64,000 bases of DNA from Aminobacter sp. HY435 (GCF_027568395.1 NZ_JANKZL010000001.1:310001-374000), one strand, 5' to 3'. Numbered from the stretch's first letter, positions 36,734-49,039 are shown. The notes: a model not told the origin generated them from the letters alone. A program made the numbers and translations.

Positions 36734-37159
36734 TCAGTTGGTCACGACGATCCGCGTGTTTTTGGCCCCGACCTCGCGGACCAGCGAGTAGAAGCGCGCG
36801 GCATTGCCGGTCTGCAGCCGCACGCAACCATGCGATGCCGGACGCCCGAGTTGCCGCACAGCGCCGGTGCCATGGATGGCGTAGCCGCCATTGTAGAAGA
36901 CCGAATACGGCATCGGTGAATTGTCGTACTTCTGCGAATACCACATGCGGTGCAGGCGCTTCGGCCGCCAGCTGCCACGCGGCGTGACATAGCCTCGCCG
37001 CGCCGTCGACACCGGCCATTGATGGATCACCCGCCCGTCCATGCTGACGGTCATCGTCTGTGTGGCAAGACTTACCCTGGCAACAAGAACATCGGCGAAA
37101 GCTTGCGCCGGAGCTCCAGAAAACGCCAAGACCGCAGCAATGCAAAGCGCTTTGTACAT
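36734..37159 (-). CDS. L,D-transpeptidase (YkuD domain)
   Basis: A 141-residue exported L,D-transpeptidase. Signal peptide about residues 1-20 (CIAAVLAFSGAPAQA). The catalytic motif SHGCVRL and the preceding HGTG stretch are intact, with Cys as nucleophile. It may crosslink peptidoglycan or attach outer-membrane proteins to it. The ATG at 37159 follows GGGGAG and gives the best signal. It is divergent from the flavin oxidase operon. Only the YkuD core is present, with no LysM or other binding domain. Confidence 0.9.
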   Translation of the reverse strand: MYKALCIAAVLAFSGAPAQAFADVLVARVSLATQTMTVSMDGRVIHQWPVSTARRGYVTPRGSWRPKRLHRMWYSQKYDNSPMPYSVFYNGGYAIHGTGAVRQLGRPASHGCVRLQTGNAARFYSLVREVGAKNTRIVVTN

Positions 37160-37340
37160 CTTCGCGCACTCCCCGCATTCGGCAATATTTCTGCCTGACT
37201 GCAAATGGGACCATGAAAAGTTGTACGGATGGTAAATCTATCCCGGAAGATGCGACGCATCCAGCCCTCCATCGACGGCGATCCCGTCCACGTCAGCGCC
37301 CAATCGGCACAGCCCCTATCGCCGGGCCGATCTGGCCCAG

Positions 37341-37368
37341 TTGACTCGCTTCCCTTAGGGCATAGGCT
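37341..37368 (+). promoter_or_regulatory. Candidate promoter of the oxidase/cytochrome/RidA operon
   Basis: A TTGACT box (37341-37346) and a TAGGCT box (37363-37368) are 16 bases apart, fitting alphaproteobacterial housekeeping promoters. About 85 bases of leader follow, including a GCTGGAGC / GCTCCAGC hairpin before the oxidase ATG. Confidence 0.4.
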
Positions 37369-37454
37369 ACCTTGGCAGCTGGAGCGAGGTTCCATGATGC
37401 TCCAGCGGGACAACCTGCGGCCGTGAGTGACCGTAGCCCGGAGGACATGAAACC

Positions 37455-39056
37455 ATGACACAATCTCAATTCGTAGGCGGAATGAGCAGGCGTCAGTTGT
37501 TATCGCTCATCGGCCTCACCGCCGGCAGTGCGGCGATGTATCAGGCCATGACCAGCCTGGGTCTGGCAGTGGAGTCCGGCTACAAGGGACCCGTCAAGCT
37601 TGAGGGCGATCCGAAGGGGGCGACAGTCCTGATCCTGGGCTCGGGCCTCGCCGGCATGACGGCCGCGCTCGAACTCCGCCAAGTCGGCTACAAGGTCAAG
37701 ATCCTCGAATACAACAGCCGGTCAGGCGGCCGCAATTGGACCCTTCGCGGCGGCGACACATACACCGAACTTGGTGGCGCCACGCAGAAGTGCGAATTCG
37801 ACGAAGGTCTTTACATCAACCCCGGCCCCTGGCGTATCCCCTACCACCACAACGGGCTGCTGGCCTATTGCCGTCGCCTTGGCGTCACTCTCGAGCCGTT
37901 CCAGCAGCTCAACCACAACGCCTTCCTGCATTCGTCAAAGGCCTTCGGGGGCAAGCCGCAGCGGGTCCGCGACATCAAGATCGACTTCCAGGGCCATGTC
38001 TCGGAGCTTTTGGCAAAGGCCGCGCACACCGGCAAGCTGGAAGGCGGCGTCAGCAAGGAAGACCAGGAGATGCTTCTCGAAGCACTGCGCTCCTGGGGCG
38101 TCCTCGACAAGGACTATGCCTACACCAAGAGCATAGCCAACTCCGAATTCCGCGGTTTTGCCAAGGATCCGGGCGGCGGTCTCGGCGCTGCGCCGGTTCC
38201 CAGCGATCCGATCGCCTTTTCGGACATCCTGAGCTCGAGACTTTGGGGCAATCTCGCCAATTTCGCGCTCTATGAATTCCAGACCACCATGTTCCAGCCG
38301 GTCGGCGGCATCGACATGATCGGCAAGGCATTCACCAAGGAGGTCGGCGATCTCATCACCTACCATGCCAAGGTCAACAAGATCCTCCAGGACGAAAAGG
38401 GGGTCACCGTCACCTACGAGGACCAGCAAAAGCCCGGCACGATGGTGGAGGAGAAGGCGGACTGGTGCATCTGCACCATCCCGCTGACTATTCTCAGCCA
38501 GATCGAGATGAACGTCAGCGGCCCCATGCAGGCCGCGATCGAGGCCGTTCCCTATGCCTCGTCGGTGAAGGTCGGTCTGCAGTTCAAGCGGCGGTTCTGG
38601 GAACAGGACGATTTGATCTTCGGTGGCGTCAGCTACACTGACCTGCCGATTGCCCAGATCTCCTATCCGAGCACCGACTTCAACACCAACGGCAAGGGCG
38701 TGCTGCTTGGCGCCTACACCTGGAACGGTCCGCATTCCTACGAATTCACCTCGATGGCGCCCGAGGAACGGGTGAAGCGGGCTGTCGAATATGGCGCGCA
38801 GATCCACCCGCAGTACAAGGACGAGTTCGAAAACGGCATCTCGATGGCGTGGCACCGCTCGCCCTTCACGCTCGGTTGCGCCGGAGACTGGACCGAAGAA
38901 ACCCGCAAGGAGCACTACGACAACCTCTGCCAGATCGATGGACGTATCGTGCTGGCCGGCGAACATGCCTCCTACATTCCGGCATGGATGGAAGGAGCGA
39001 TCCTGTCGTCGCTCGATGCGATCACCAGGTTGCATCAACGTGTCGTCAGCGGGTGA
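37455..39056 (+). CDS. Tat-exported flavin monoamine/L-amino acid oxidase
   Basis: A 533-residue FAD-dependent oxidase of the flavin monoamine oxidase/L-amino acid oxidase family. It begins with a twin-arginine signal (MSRRQLLSLIGLTAGSAA), so it folds with FAD in the cytoplasm and is exported. The dinucleotide motif ILGSGLAGMTAALEL, the GGR motif and the C-terminal RIVLAGEHASYIPAWMEGA complete the FAD-binding fold. Such enzymes turn an amine or amino acid into an imine and reduce oxygen or a cytochrome. It is followed at once by a cytochrome c and a RidA, both exported, which suggests a dedicated periplasmic deamination path. The substrate is not evident. Confidence 0.9.
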   Translation: MTQSQFVGGMSRRQLLSLIGLTAGSAAMYQAMTSLGLAVESGYKGPVKLEGDPKGATVLILGSGLAGMTAALELRQVGYKVKILEYNSRSGGRNWTLRGGDTYTELGGATQKCEFDEGLYINPGPWRIPYHHNGLLAYCRRLGVTLEPFQQLNHNAFLHSSKAFGGKPQRVRDIKIDFQGHVSELLAKAAHTGKLEGGVSKEDQEMLLEALRSWGVLDKDYAYTKSIANSEFRGFAKDPGGGLGAAPVPSDPIAFSDILSSRLWGNLANFALYEFQTTMFQPVGGIDMIGKAFTKEVGDLITYHAKVNKILQDEKGVTVTYEDQQKPGTMVEEKADWCICTIPLTILSQIEMNVSGPMQAAIEAVPYASSVKVGLQFKRRFWEQDDLIFGGVSYTDLPIAQISYPSTDFNTNGKGVLLGAYTWNGPHSYEFTSMAPEERVKRAVEYGAQIHPQYKDEFENGISMAWHRSPFTLGCAGDWTEETRKEHYDNLCQIDGRIVLAGEHASYIPAWMEGAILSSLDAITRLHQRVVSG

Positions 39057-39106
39057 CGGCCATGACCGTTCACTCCTCACCTCACCTTTTCGCAAGGCAT
39101 GCCATC

Positions 39107-39520
39107 ATGACCCAGCAATCCATGCGGCCGCTTGGCCTGCTCGCAGCAGCGGCTCTTATGATCGCCCTTTCGACACCAGCAGCGTTTGCCGATTCGGCTG
39201 GAGTAACACTCAGCGACGGCGACATGTTCTCGGAAAAGACCGGGCAGGAACTCTACGCCAACGTCTGCCAGGCTTGCCACATGGATCAGGGGCAAGGCGC
39301 GATCGGCGCGGGCAAGTATCCGGCCCTCGCCAAGAACCAAAACCTCGAATCCGGCGGCTATCCGGTGTTTGTCGTCCTGCACGGCCTCAAGGGTATGCCG
39401 CCAGTCGGCACAATGATGAGCGACGAGCAGGTTGCCGCGGTGGTCAACTATGTCCGGACCAATTTCGGCAACGATTACAAGGATCCGGTGACTACAGAGG
39501 ACGTGGCGGGTGCCCGTTGA
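39107..39520 (+). CDS. Secreted cytochrome c
   Basis: A 137-residue Sec-exported cytochrome c. The signal peptide is hydrophobic (LGLLAAAALMIALSTPAAFA) and cleaves before DSAG. A single heme site CQACH lies near residue 60, and GMPPVGTMMSDEQVAAVVNYVR supplies the distal Met ligand region. The start at 39107 is the better signal start; ATG at 39062 would add 15 residues and overlap the oxidase end region. It follows the flavin oxidase by about 50 bases, so it may take electrons from the reduced flavin. Confidence 0.88.
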   Translation: MTQQSMRPLGLLAAAALMIALSTPAAFADSAGVTLSDGDMFSEKTGQELYANVCQACHMDQGQGAIGAGKYPALAKNQNLESGGYPVFVVLHGLKGMPPVGTMMSDEQVAAVVNYVRTNFGNDYKDPVTTEDVAGAR

Positions 39521-39584
39521 ATAGGTCGAGGTGGCCGAAGCCTAGCCCGGCCGTCCGGTTTGCCTTCGAAAAAAGGAGAAACAG

Positions 39585-40085
39585 ATGACAATGATGCGGA
39601 TTGCCGCCGCCACGCTTGCGGCTGGCCTTTTGCTCGCCGGCAGCGCGATCGCCCAGGACGTGACCCGCCACAAGACGCCAAACTCCAACTTCCCGATTGC
39701 CCAGGCGGTGGAAGTGCCGGCGGGCAAGACCACCGTCTATGTCAGCGGCGCGGTGCCGACGGTTGTCGACGACAAGGCCGAAAAGGGCAGCCTTGCGGCC
39801 TACGGCAACACCAAGACCCAAACCGAGTCGGTTCTCAAGTCGATCGACAAGACGCTCCAGGGGCTGGGCCTGAAGATGGGCGACGTGGTCAAGATGCAGG
39901 TCTTCCTCGTCGGCGATCCGGAAAAGGACGGCAAGATGGACTTCGAGGGCTTCATGGAAGGCTATACCCAGTTCTTCGGAACCGCAGAGCAGCCCAACCT
40001 GCCATCCCGCTCGGTCATGCAGGTTGCCGGACTGGTCGCGCCCGGCTGGCTCGTCGAGATCGAGGTAACGGCCGTCCGGCCCTGA
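39585..40085 (+). CDS. Exported RidA family protein
   Basis: A 166-residue member of the RidA/YjgF/UK114 family. Unlike ordinary cytoplasmic RidA it carries an N-terminal signal peptide (IAAATLAAGLLLAGSAIAQ, cleavage near residue 24), so the enzyme works in the periplasm. The trimeric fold is recognised by YVSGAVPT, LKSIDKTLQGLGLKMGDVVKMQVFL and a C-terminal SRSVMQVAGL with the substrate Arg. RidA hydrolyses reactive enamines and imines to carbonyl and ammonia. Coming right after an exported amine oxidase and cytochrome c, it would deal with the imine product of that oxidation. Confidence 0.9.
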   Translation: MTMMRIAAATLAAGLLLAGSAIAQDVTRHKTPNSNFPIAQAVEVPAGKTTVYVSGAVPTVVDDKAEKGSLAAYGNTKTQTESVLKSIDKTLQGLGLKMGDVVKMQVFLVGDPEKDGKMDFEGFMEGYTQFFGTAEQPNLPSRSVMQVAGLVAPGWLVEIEVTAVRP

Positions 40086-40192
40086 TGCAAAACTTCCGAT
40101 GCCTGGCATGAGCCGGCTGCCGGCGCGCTCGACACTCAAGCGCGGATGCGCAAGACTGTCTTACTTCGGGTCAACCCAGAATCGTCAGCCGC

Positions 40193-41473
40193 ATGTATGA
40201 CAATCTTTTCAAGACCATAGACGAGCGCCGTGAAGAACTGGCGGAACTGACGGCAGAGCTGATCCGCTTTCCAACCATCAATCCTCCCGGCGACGCCTAT
40301 CGCCCTTGCGCGGAATTCCTCGGCAACCGCTTGGCCAAGCGCGGCTTCGGCATCGAGTATGTCCGCGCCGAAGGAACTCCCGGCGACACCGACCGCTATC
40401 CGCGCGTCAACGTGATTGCACGCTTCGACGGCCGCTCGCGCGGCCCGACCGTTCACTTCAACTCGCACATCGATGTCGTCGAGGCCGGCGACGGCTGGAC
40501 GGTCGATCCGTTTGCCGGCGTCATCCGTGACGGCCGCGTCTACGGTCGTGGCGCGTGCGACATGAAGGGCGGTCTCGCTGCCTCCGTCATCGCAGCGGAA
40601 GCGTTCATGGACGTCAACCCGGATTTCCCCGGCGCCATCGAGATTTCAGGCACCGTCGACGAGGAATCGGGCGGTTTCGGCGGCGTCGCCTTTCTCGCCG
40701 GCAAGGGCTATTTCTCGAAGCCCAGGGTCGACCACGTCATCATTCCCGAACCGCTCAACAAGGATCGCATCTGCCTCGGCCATCGCGGTGTCTGGTGGGC
40801 GGAAATCGAGACCAGGGGCGAGATCGCGCATGGCTCGATGCCCTTTCTCGGCGATTGCGCGGTGCGCCACATGGGCGCCGTGCTCGAAGCATTCGAGCGC
40901 GAGTTGTTCCCGGCCCTCGACCGCAAGCAGACGCGCATGCCGGTGGTCCCCGAAGGCGCACGCCGCTCGACGATGAACATCAACTCGATCCACGGCGGCC
41001 AGACCGACGACTTTCGCCCCGGCCTGCCCTCGCCCAACGTTCCCGATTCCTGCCGCCTGACCATCGACCGCCGCTTCCTGCTGGAAGAGAAGATCGACGA
41101 CGTCAAAGGCGAAGTCACGAGCATCCTCGACCGGCTGAAGCGAGAGCGAAAGAAGTTCGACTACGAGATCCGCGACATCATGGAGGTGCAGCCGCTGATG
41201 ACGGAGCGCGATGCACCGGTGGCGTCCGCCATTGCGAGCGGCATTCGCGAAATCTTCGACAAGGAGCCGGAATACGTCATCTCACCCGGCACCTATGACC
41301 AGAAACACGTCGCCCGTATCGGCCATTTGTACGATTGCATCGCCTATGGCCCGGGTATTCTCGACCTCGCTCACCGGCCGGACGAATGGGTAGGCATCGA
41401 GGACATGGTCCAGTCGGCGAAGGTCATGGCCGTCGGCCTCGATATATTGCTGCGCGGCAAGTTGAACGGCTGA
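40193..41473 (+). CDS. M20 family ArgE/DapE-type deacylase
   Basis: A 426-residue zinc hydrolase of the M20 family. The metal-site residues are seen in HFNSHIDVV (His and Asp), the bridging Glu in DEESGGFGG and a late His in DQKHVARIGH-like context. It removes an acyl group from an amino acid or small peptide. The dimerisation domain sits around residues 190-310. It is followed by a peptide/nickel-type ABC importer, which may supply its substrate. Specific substrate unknown, since ArgE, DapE and others share this pattern. Confidence 0.9.
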   Translation: MYDNLFKTIDERREELAELTAELIRFPTINPPGDAYRPCAEFLGNRLAKRGFGIEYVRAEGTPGDTDRYPRVNVIARFDGRSRGPTVHFNSHIDVVEAGDGWTVDPFAGVIRDGRVYGRGACDMKGGLAASVIAAEAFMDVNPDFPGAIEISGTVDEESGGFGGVAFLAGKGYFSKPRVDHVIIPEPLNKDRICLGHRGVWWAEIETRGEIAHGSMPFLGDCAVRHMGAVLEAFERELFPALDRKQTRMPVVPEGARRSTMNINSIHGGQTDDFRPGLPSPNVPDSCRLTIDRRFLLEEKIDDVKGEVTSILDRLKRERKKFDYEIRDIMEVQPLMTERDAPVASAIASGIREIFDKEPEYVISPGTYDQKHVARIGHLYDCIAYGPGILDLAHRPDEWVGIEDMVQSAKVMAVGLDILLRGKLNG

Positions 41474-41606
41474 GCAGCAAGAAACCGATACGTTAGGTAC
41501 AAGAATTTCATTTCAGCAGCGTCGCTGCAATTGCAACAAACTTGATTTACTCGGCCGGGAATTCGCGCTTCTATCCGGCCATCGAAGTCAAAGCGGGGAG
41601 ACCAGC

Positions 41607-43088
41607 ATGAAGCAGTGGAAGACCATTCTCACGGCCGCGGCGATTGCGCTGGCGTCCAGCACCGCAGCGTTTGCCGCTCGCACTGATCTCGTGCTTGGCA
41701 TGCCGCTTGAGCCGCCTCATCTCGATCCGACCGCCGGCGCTGCCGCAGCCATCGACGAGGTGCTCTATGCCAATGTCTTCGAAGGCCTGACGCGCATCGG
41801 CTCGCGCGGCGAGGTGCTGCCGGATCTCGCCGAAAGCTGGACGATTTCCGACGACGGCAAGACTTATACCTTCAAGCTGCGCTCGGGCGTGAAGTTCCAC
41901 GACGGCAGCGACTTCAACGCGGACGACGTCAAGTTCTCGCTCGACCGTGCGCGTGGCGAAAACTCGGTCAATGCGCAGAAGGGGCTGTTCGCTCCCATCG
42001 ACACGGTCGAGGTCGTCGACCCGACCACCGTCAAGGTGACCCTGAAGAACCCGCTCGGCTCGTTCCTCTACAATCTCGGCTGGGGCGACGCGGTGATCGT
42101 CGCGCCCGAATCCGCCGAAACCAACAAGGAAAAGCCCATCGGCACCGGGCCGTTCAAGTTCCAGAACTGGGCCAAGGGTTCGGCGATCACGCTGGTCAAG
42201 GCGGACGGCTACTGGGGCGACCCGATCGGCCTGGACAAGGCCGAGTTCCGCATCATTCCCGACGCCGCGGCAGCGATCCCTGCCCTGTTGTCCGGCGACG
42301 TGCAGGCGCTGCCGAATTTCGCGCTTGGCGATGCGCTTGCCCAGGTCCGGGCCGACCCGCGCTTCAAGGTGGTCATCGGCACCACCGAAGGCGAGACCGT
42401 GCTGTCGACCAACAACAAGAAACCGCCGTTCGACAACCTGAAGGTGCGCCAGGCCATTGCCCACGCCATTGACCGCAAGGCGCTCATCGATGGCGCGACA
42501 GGCGGGCTCGGGACGCCCATCGGCTCGCACTTTGCACCACATAATCCCGCCTATGTCGACCTGACGGGCACCTATCCCTACGACGTCGCCAAGGCCAAGG
42601 AACTGCTCAGGGAGGCAGGCCACCCCGACGGCTTCAAGGCGACGCTGAAACTGCCGCCCGTCGGCTATGCCCGCCAGGGCGGCGAGATCATCGCATCGCA
42701 GATGCGCGAGATCGGCATCGATCTGCAGATCATCCCGGTCGAGTGGGCGGAATGGCTGAAACAGGTGTTCAAGGACAAGGACTACGACCTGTCGATCGTC
42801 TCGCACACCGAGCCCAACGACATCGATATCTACGCCCGCAAGGACTACTACTTCAACTACGACAACCCGGCCTTCAACAAAGTCATCGATGAGCTCAACC
42901 TGACCTCCGACGAGGCAAAGCGCACCGAGCTCTACAAGCAAGCGCAGAAGATTCTCGCCGACGACGCCGTCAATGGGTTCCTGTTCGAATTGCCCAAGGT
43001 CGGCATCTGGGACGCCAAGGTCGAGGGTCTGTGGGAAAATTCGCCGATCCAGGCCAACGACCTGACCAAGGTGAAGTGGACCGACTAG
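41607..43088 (+). CDS. Peptide/nickel-type ABC transporter substrate-binding protein
   Basis: A 493-residue periplasmic binding protein of SBP family 5. The signal peptide is residues 1-23 (ILTAAAIALASSTAAFA). The family block LAESWTISDDGKTYTFKLRSGVKFHDG is present near residue 75. It captures a small peptide or similar ligand for the two permeases and fused ATPase that follow. It is separated from the permease gene by a 78-base gap with a hairpin, which usually lets the binding protein be made in excess. Confidence 0.93.
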   Translation: MKQWKTILTAAAIALASSTAAFAARTDLVLGMPLEPPHLDPTAGAAAAIDEVLYANVFEGLTRIGSRGEVLPDLAESWTISDDGKTYTFKLRSGVKFHDGSDFNADDVKFSLDRARGENSVNAQKGLFAPIDTVEVVDPTTVKVTLKNPLGSFLYNLGWGDAVIVAPESAETNKEKPIGTGPFKFQNWAKGSAITLVKADGYWGDPIGLDKAEFRIIPDAAAAIPALLSGDVQALPNFALGDALAQVRADPRFKVVIGTTEGETVLSTNNKKPPFDNLKVRQAIAHAIDRKALIDGATGGLGTPIGSHFAPHNPAYVDLTGTYPYDVAKAKELLREAGHPDGFKATLKLPPVGYARQGGEIIASQMREIGIDLQIIPVEWAEWLKQVFKDKDYDLSIVSHTEPNDIDIYARKDYYFNYDNPAFNKVIDELNLTSDEAKRTELYKQAQKILADDAVNGFLFELPKVGIWDAKVEGLWENSPIQANDLTKVKWTD

Positions 43089-43107
43089 CAAGAACCCTGT
43101 GAACAGA

Positions 43108-43149
43108 CACCGCTCCGCAACCACCACGAGCTTTCGGAGCGGTGCTTTC
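43108..43149 (+). terminator. Intercistronic hairpin (partial terminator) after the binding protein gene
   Basis: A perfect 10-bp stem (caccgctccg / cggagcggtg) with a 17-base loop is followed by CTTTCT. Its place between the binding protein and the first permease fits partial termination or 3'-end protection that favours the binding protein. Confidence 0.6.
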
Positions 43150-43166
43150 TCGGGCAATTTGGTCCG

Positions 43167-44110
<944 letters not shown>

Positions 44111-44114
<4 letters not shown>

Positions 44115-44976
44115 GCGATGCCATGCCACAAAAGCCGGAAACGCTCGCCGAGCTAATTGGCCGGGCGCTCGCCAACCGCTCCTTCGTCATCGGGCTTGCG
44201 ATTACGCTGCTGATCGCGGCGATGGCGCTCGTCTCATTCTTCTGGACGCCCTACGACGTCACCAGGCTGATCGTCGCCGACCGCATGCAGCCGCCGTCTT
44301 GGAAACACTGGTTCGGCACCGACCATTTCGGCCGCGACGTGCTGTCGATGATCATGATCGGCGCGCGCAACTCGATTGCAGTGGCCTTCGTCGCCGTCGG
44401 CATCGGCATGGGCGTAGGCGTGCCGCTGGGCTGCTGGGCAGCGGCGCGCGGCGGCTGGATCGACGAAATGCTGATGCGTTTCAACGACCTGGTCTTCGCC
44501 TTTCCGGCGCTGCTGTCGGCGGTGATGATCACCGCCGTCTTCGGCCCGAGCGCGATCAACGCCATCATCGCCATCGGCATTTTCAACGTTCCGGTCTTCG
44601 CCCGTGTCGCCCGCGCCGGCGCGCTGTCGATCTGGCCGCGCGAATACATCCTGGCAGCCCGCGCCGCCGGCAAGGGTCCCTCGCGCATCACACTCGAGCA
44701 CGTCCTGCCCAACATCGCCAACCTGTTGCTTGTCCAGGGCACGATCCAGTTCGCGCTCGGCATCCTCGCCGAAGCGGGCCTGTCCTATGTTGGTCTCGGC
44801 ACGCAGCCGCCGATGGCGAGTTGGGGACGCATGCTGTTCGACGCGCAGACGCTGATGATGGTCGCGCCATGGCTCGCGCTGTTTCCGGGATGCGCCATCC
44901 TGTTGGCCGTGCTCGGTCTCAACCTGCTCGGCGACGGCATCGCCGACATCTTCGATCCGCGCACGAGGCGCCGGGC

Positions 44977-44980
<4 letters not shown>
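44111..44980 (+). CDS. ABC transporter permease, DppC type
   Basis: A 289-residue permease with six helices and an N-terminal OppC-type extension. The block HWFGTDHFGRDVLSMI and the EAA loop (REYILAARAAGKGPSRITLEHVLPN) identify the DppC/OppC family. The ATG at 44111 overlaps the DppB-type stop, and its own stop overlaps the ATPase start, so the three genes are translationally coupled. Confidence 0.93.
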
Positions 44981-46599
<1,619 letters not shown>

Positions 46600-46693
46600 G
46601 CCGCCGCTGGCTCGACTGACTTCACCAAAGGCGGCCAGCGCGGGACGACGCGTGGCGGCACGGATCCGTCCGCCAAACGTTGAAAATGCGTCT

Positions 46694-47125
46694 CTACGAA
46701 GCCGGCTTGACCACGTCGACCGGACTGATGCCGAGCAGGTCGAGGCTGCGGCGCAACAGTTTGACCTCGTTTTCGGCAAGTTTGGCGTCTGCCTTGGCGA
46801 TCTCGGCCATGTGACGCGCAAGCAGCTTGCGGCGCTCGACATCGAGTTCCTGGAACACGGCGATGGCCTGCGAGCCATTGGTCTCGTAGCCGAACTCGTT
46901 GAGATACTCGATGACGGGATCGATGCTTTCCTCGGCGATACCGAAGGCGTCACGGCAGATGCGGCGGAACGTGGCCATTTCATTTTCGCTGGCCTCGCCG
47001 TCGGCGAGGATCATGCGAAACAACAACAGCAATTCGGCCGACAGCACCGGGTCGTCGGCAACCTTGCGCACACCGGCGTCGCCTTCGAAGATCGAACGAA
47101 TCTGGGCCAGTAAACCGCTCGCCAT
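46694..47125 (-). CDS. TerB family tellurite resistance-like protein
   Basis: A 143-residue helical protein with the TerB fold. The acidic residues of the putative metal site appear in ILADGEASENEM and KADAKLAENE, spaced as in TerB, and QELDVERRKLLARHMAEI lies between. The start ATG at 47125 follows a GAGGAAAGGA ribosome site. TerB-like domains are found in metal and phage stress contexts, but no other ter genes are here. Function unknown. Confidence 0.82.
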   Translation of the reverse strand: MASGLLAQIRSIFEGDAGVRKVADDPVLSAELLLLFRMILADGEASENEMATFRRICRDAFGIAEESIDPVIEYLNEFGYETNGSQAIAVFQELDVERRKLLARHMAEIAKADAKLAENEVKLLRRSLDLLGISPVDVVKPAS

Positions 47126-47370
47126 GCTTTTCCTTTCCTCTGCCACACCTTCGAAAGCCAGAATCGGCTTCGGCCAGGCCATGCACTCGCTCGTTCTATA
47201 CGACACTTGCGCATCCAAATCATGCGCCAGCCATACCGCCTGTATCCGATATGGAACAAACTTTTGCGAAAGGCACTTGACCCGATGGCCCCCGCGTCGG
47301 CCGCTATTGCGCTATCTTGCCTGCCGTGATCGAACGCTCACGTTCCATCTCCCCAGGCCAATTCTCCCCA

Positions 47371-48156
47371 ATGTTCGATCTTGCCACTGAAACCGTCGCC
47401 TTGCTGGCCGTTGCCGCCTTCCTTGCCGGGTTCATCGATTCCATCGCCGGCGGCGGCGGGCTGATTACGGTCCCGGCCCTGCTTCTCGCCGGGCTTTCGC
47501 CCGTGCAAGCCCTTGGCACCAACAAGCTGCAGTCCCTGTTCGGTTCGGCGTCGGCGACGATCAGCTACGCCGCAAAGGGCCATGTCGATTTGCGCAAGCA
47601 ATTGCCCTGGACGGCGCTGGCCTTTGCCGGCGCCGTACTCGGCGCATTTCTGGCGACGGTTCTGCCGGGTGACGTCCTGCGTATTTTCCTGCCGTTCCTG
47701 CTCGTAGCTATCGCGCTCTACTTCGCCCTCAAGCCGAATATGGACGACGTCGACCGCACCGAGCGCATCTCGCCGTTCCTGTTCGGCATGACGGTTGTTC
47801 CCGTCGTTGGCTTCTATGATGGCCTGTTTGGCCCCGGAGCCGGCTCGTTCTTCATGCTCGCCTTCGTGTCGCTTGCCGGATACGGCGTGCTCAAGGCCAC
47901 CGCCCATACCAAGCTGCTCAACTTCGCCTCCAACCTTGGCGGCTTCGTCGCCTTCGCCCTGGTTGGCGCGATCTACTGGAAGATCGGCCTGATGATGGGC
48001 ATTTGCCAGTTCCTCGGCGCGAGGCTCGGCGCGCATATGGCCATGCGCAAGGGCGCCAAGCTGATCAAGCCGTTGCTGGTCTGCACCTGCGTTGCGCTGG
48101 CGATCAAGCTTCTGATGGATCCGACGAACCCACTGAGGGCGATGGTCGGCTTTTGA
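47371..48156 (+). CDS. TSUP family transporter (TauE/SafE)
   Basis: A 261-residue integral membrane protein of the TauE/SafE family, with about eight helices and the family motif DSIAGGGGLITVPALL near the N-terminus and PGAGSFFMLAFVSLAGYG in the second half. TSUP proteins move sulfite, sulfoacetate or other organosulfur anions. With a SoeABC-like enzyme elsewhere in this window a sulfur role is attractive, but the genes are 12 kb apart. The ATG at 47371 gives a typical start. Substrate unknown. Confidence 0.88.
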   Translation: MFDLATETVALLAVAAFLAGFIDSIAGGGGLITVPALLLAGLSPVQALGTNKLQSLFGSASATISYAAKGHVDLRKQLPWTALAFAGAVLGAFLATVLPGDVLRIFLPFLLVAIALYFALKPNMDDVDRTERISPFLFGMTVVPVVGFYDGLFGPGAGSFFMLAFVSLAGYGVLKATAHTKLLNFASNLGGFVAFALVGAIYWKIGLMMGICQFLGARLGAHMAMRKGAKLIKPLLVCTCVALAIKLLMDPTNPLRAMVGF

Positions 48157-48205
48157 CCGTCGGGCACGGCGCTGATAGCTTTCCGCCCTCAGCGGAGCCG
48201 GTGAC

Positions 48206-49039
48206 ATGGCCAGCGGCCAGGCGTCGAAGATTGCAGTTGAATGCGCCACGCCGGCGCCGATGGAGATCGTGCGCCGCCGGCCATCGCCGCAACTTATCGG
48301 CCTCGTCACCGAATTCATCGGCTATCGTGAACTTGTTGCCGGGCACAGCAGGCAGACCGAGGCAGCCTCGCTCACCGTCCCACTGGTCATAAGCTTCGGC
48401 GAAGCCTTCGCCATCGGCCTCAGCCGCGCCCCCGGCGACAACGACCGCTTCGCCAGCTTTGCTGCCGGCCTGCATCCTGGGCCGGTGGTGATCGACTCTT
48501 ACGGCCGCTCCAGCTGCATTCAGGTCAATTTCACGCCACTCGGTGCCCGGCGCTTCTTCGCAATGCCGATGCACGAGCTAGCAAGCCGCATGGTCGAACT
48601 CGACGATGTACTGGGCCACGCCGGGCGCGCGCTGCGCGAGCGGCTTGGCGCGGAAAGTGACTGGCACCGCCGTCTCGACCTGGCGGAGAGCTTTGTCATC
48701 CGGCGCTTGGCGGCAGCTACGCCCACCTCGGCTGAGGTCCATGGCGCGTTCCAGGCGATCGTGGTCAGCGGCGGCCGCGCCCGCATTTCGGCGCTTGCCC
48801 GCGACATCGGCTGGAGCCGCAAGCACCTGGCCCATCGCTTTGCCGAACAAGTCGGTCTCGGCCCCAAGGCAGTCGCACGCATAGTCAGGTTCACCCGCGC
48901 TGACAGCCTGTCGCGCCGCCTTGGCCCGACCGACTGGGCCGATCTCGCTGCCGAATGCGGCTATGCCGACCAGGCGCATCTGGTCCGCGAGTTCCGTGAG
49001 ATGTCCGGAACCCCGCCCGCCTTGCGCTCTCCAAGCTGA
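48206..49039 (+). CDS. AraC family transcriptional regulator
   Basis: A 277-residue regulator with the double helix-turn-helix of AraC at the C-terminus (ISALARDIGWSRKHLAHRFAEQVG and WADLAAECGYADQAHLVREFREMSG). The N-terminal part resembles the DUF6597/AraC-associated domain of uncharacterised regulators. It lies 49 bases behind the TSUP gene and 78 before a VOC protein on the same strand. It may control one or both. Inducer unknown. Confidence 0.9.
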   Translation: MASGQASKIAVECATPAPMEIVRRRPSPQLIGLVTEFIGYRELVAGHSRQTEAASLTVPLVISFGEAFAIGLSRAPGDNDRFASFAAGLHPGPVVIDSYGRSSCIQVNFTPLGARRFFAMPMHELASRMVELDDVLGHAGRALRERLGAESDWHRRLDLAESFVIRRLAAATPTSAEVHGAFQAIVVSGGRARISALARDIGWSRKHLAHRFAEQVGLGPKAVARIVRFTRADSLSRRLGPTDWADLAAECGYADQAHLVREFREMSGTPPALRSPS

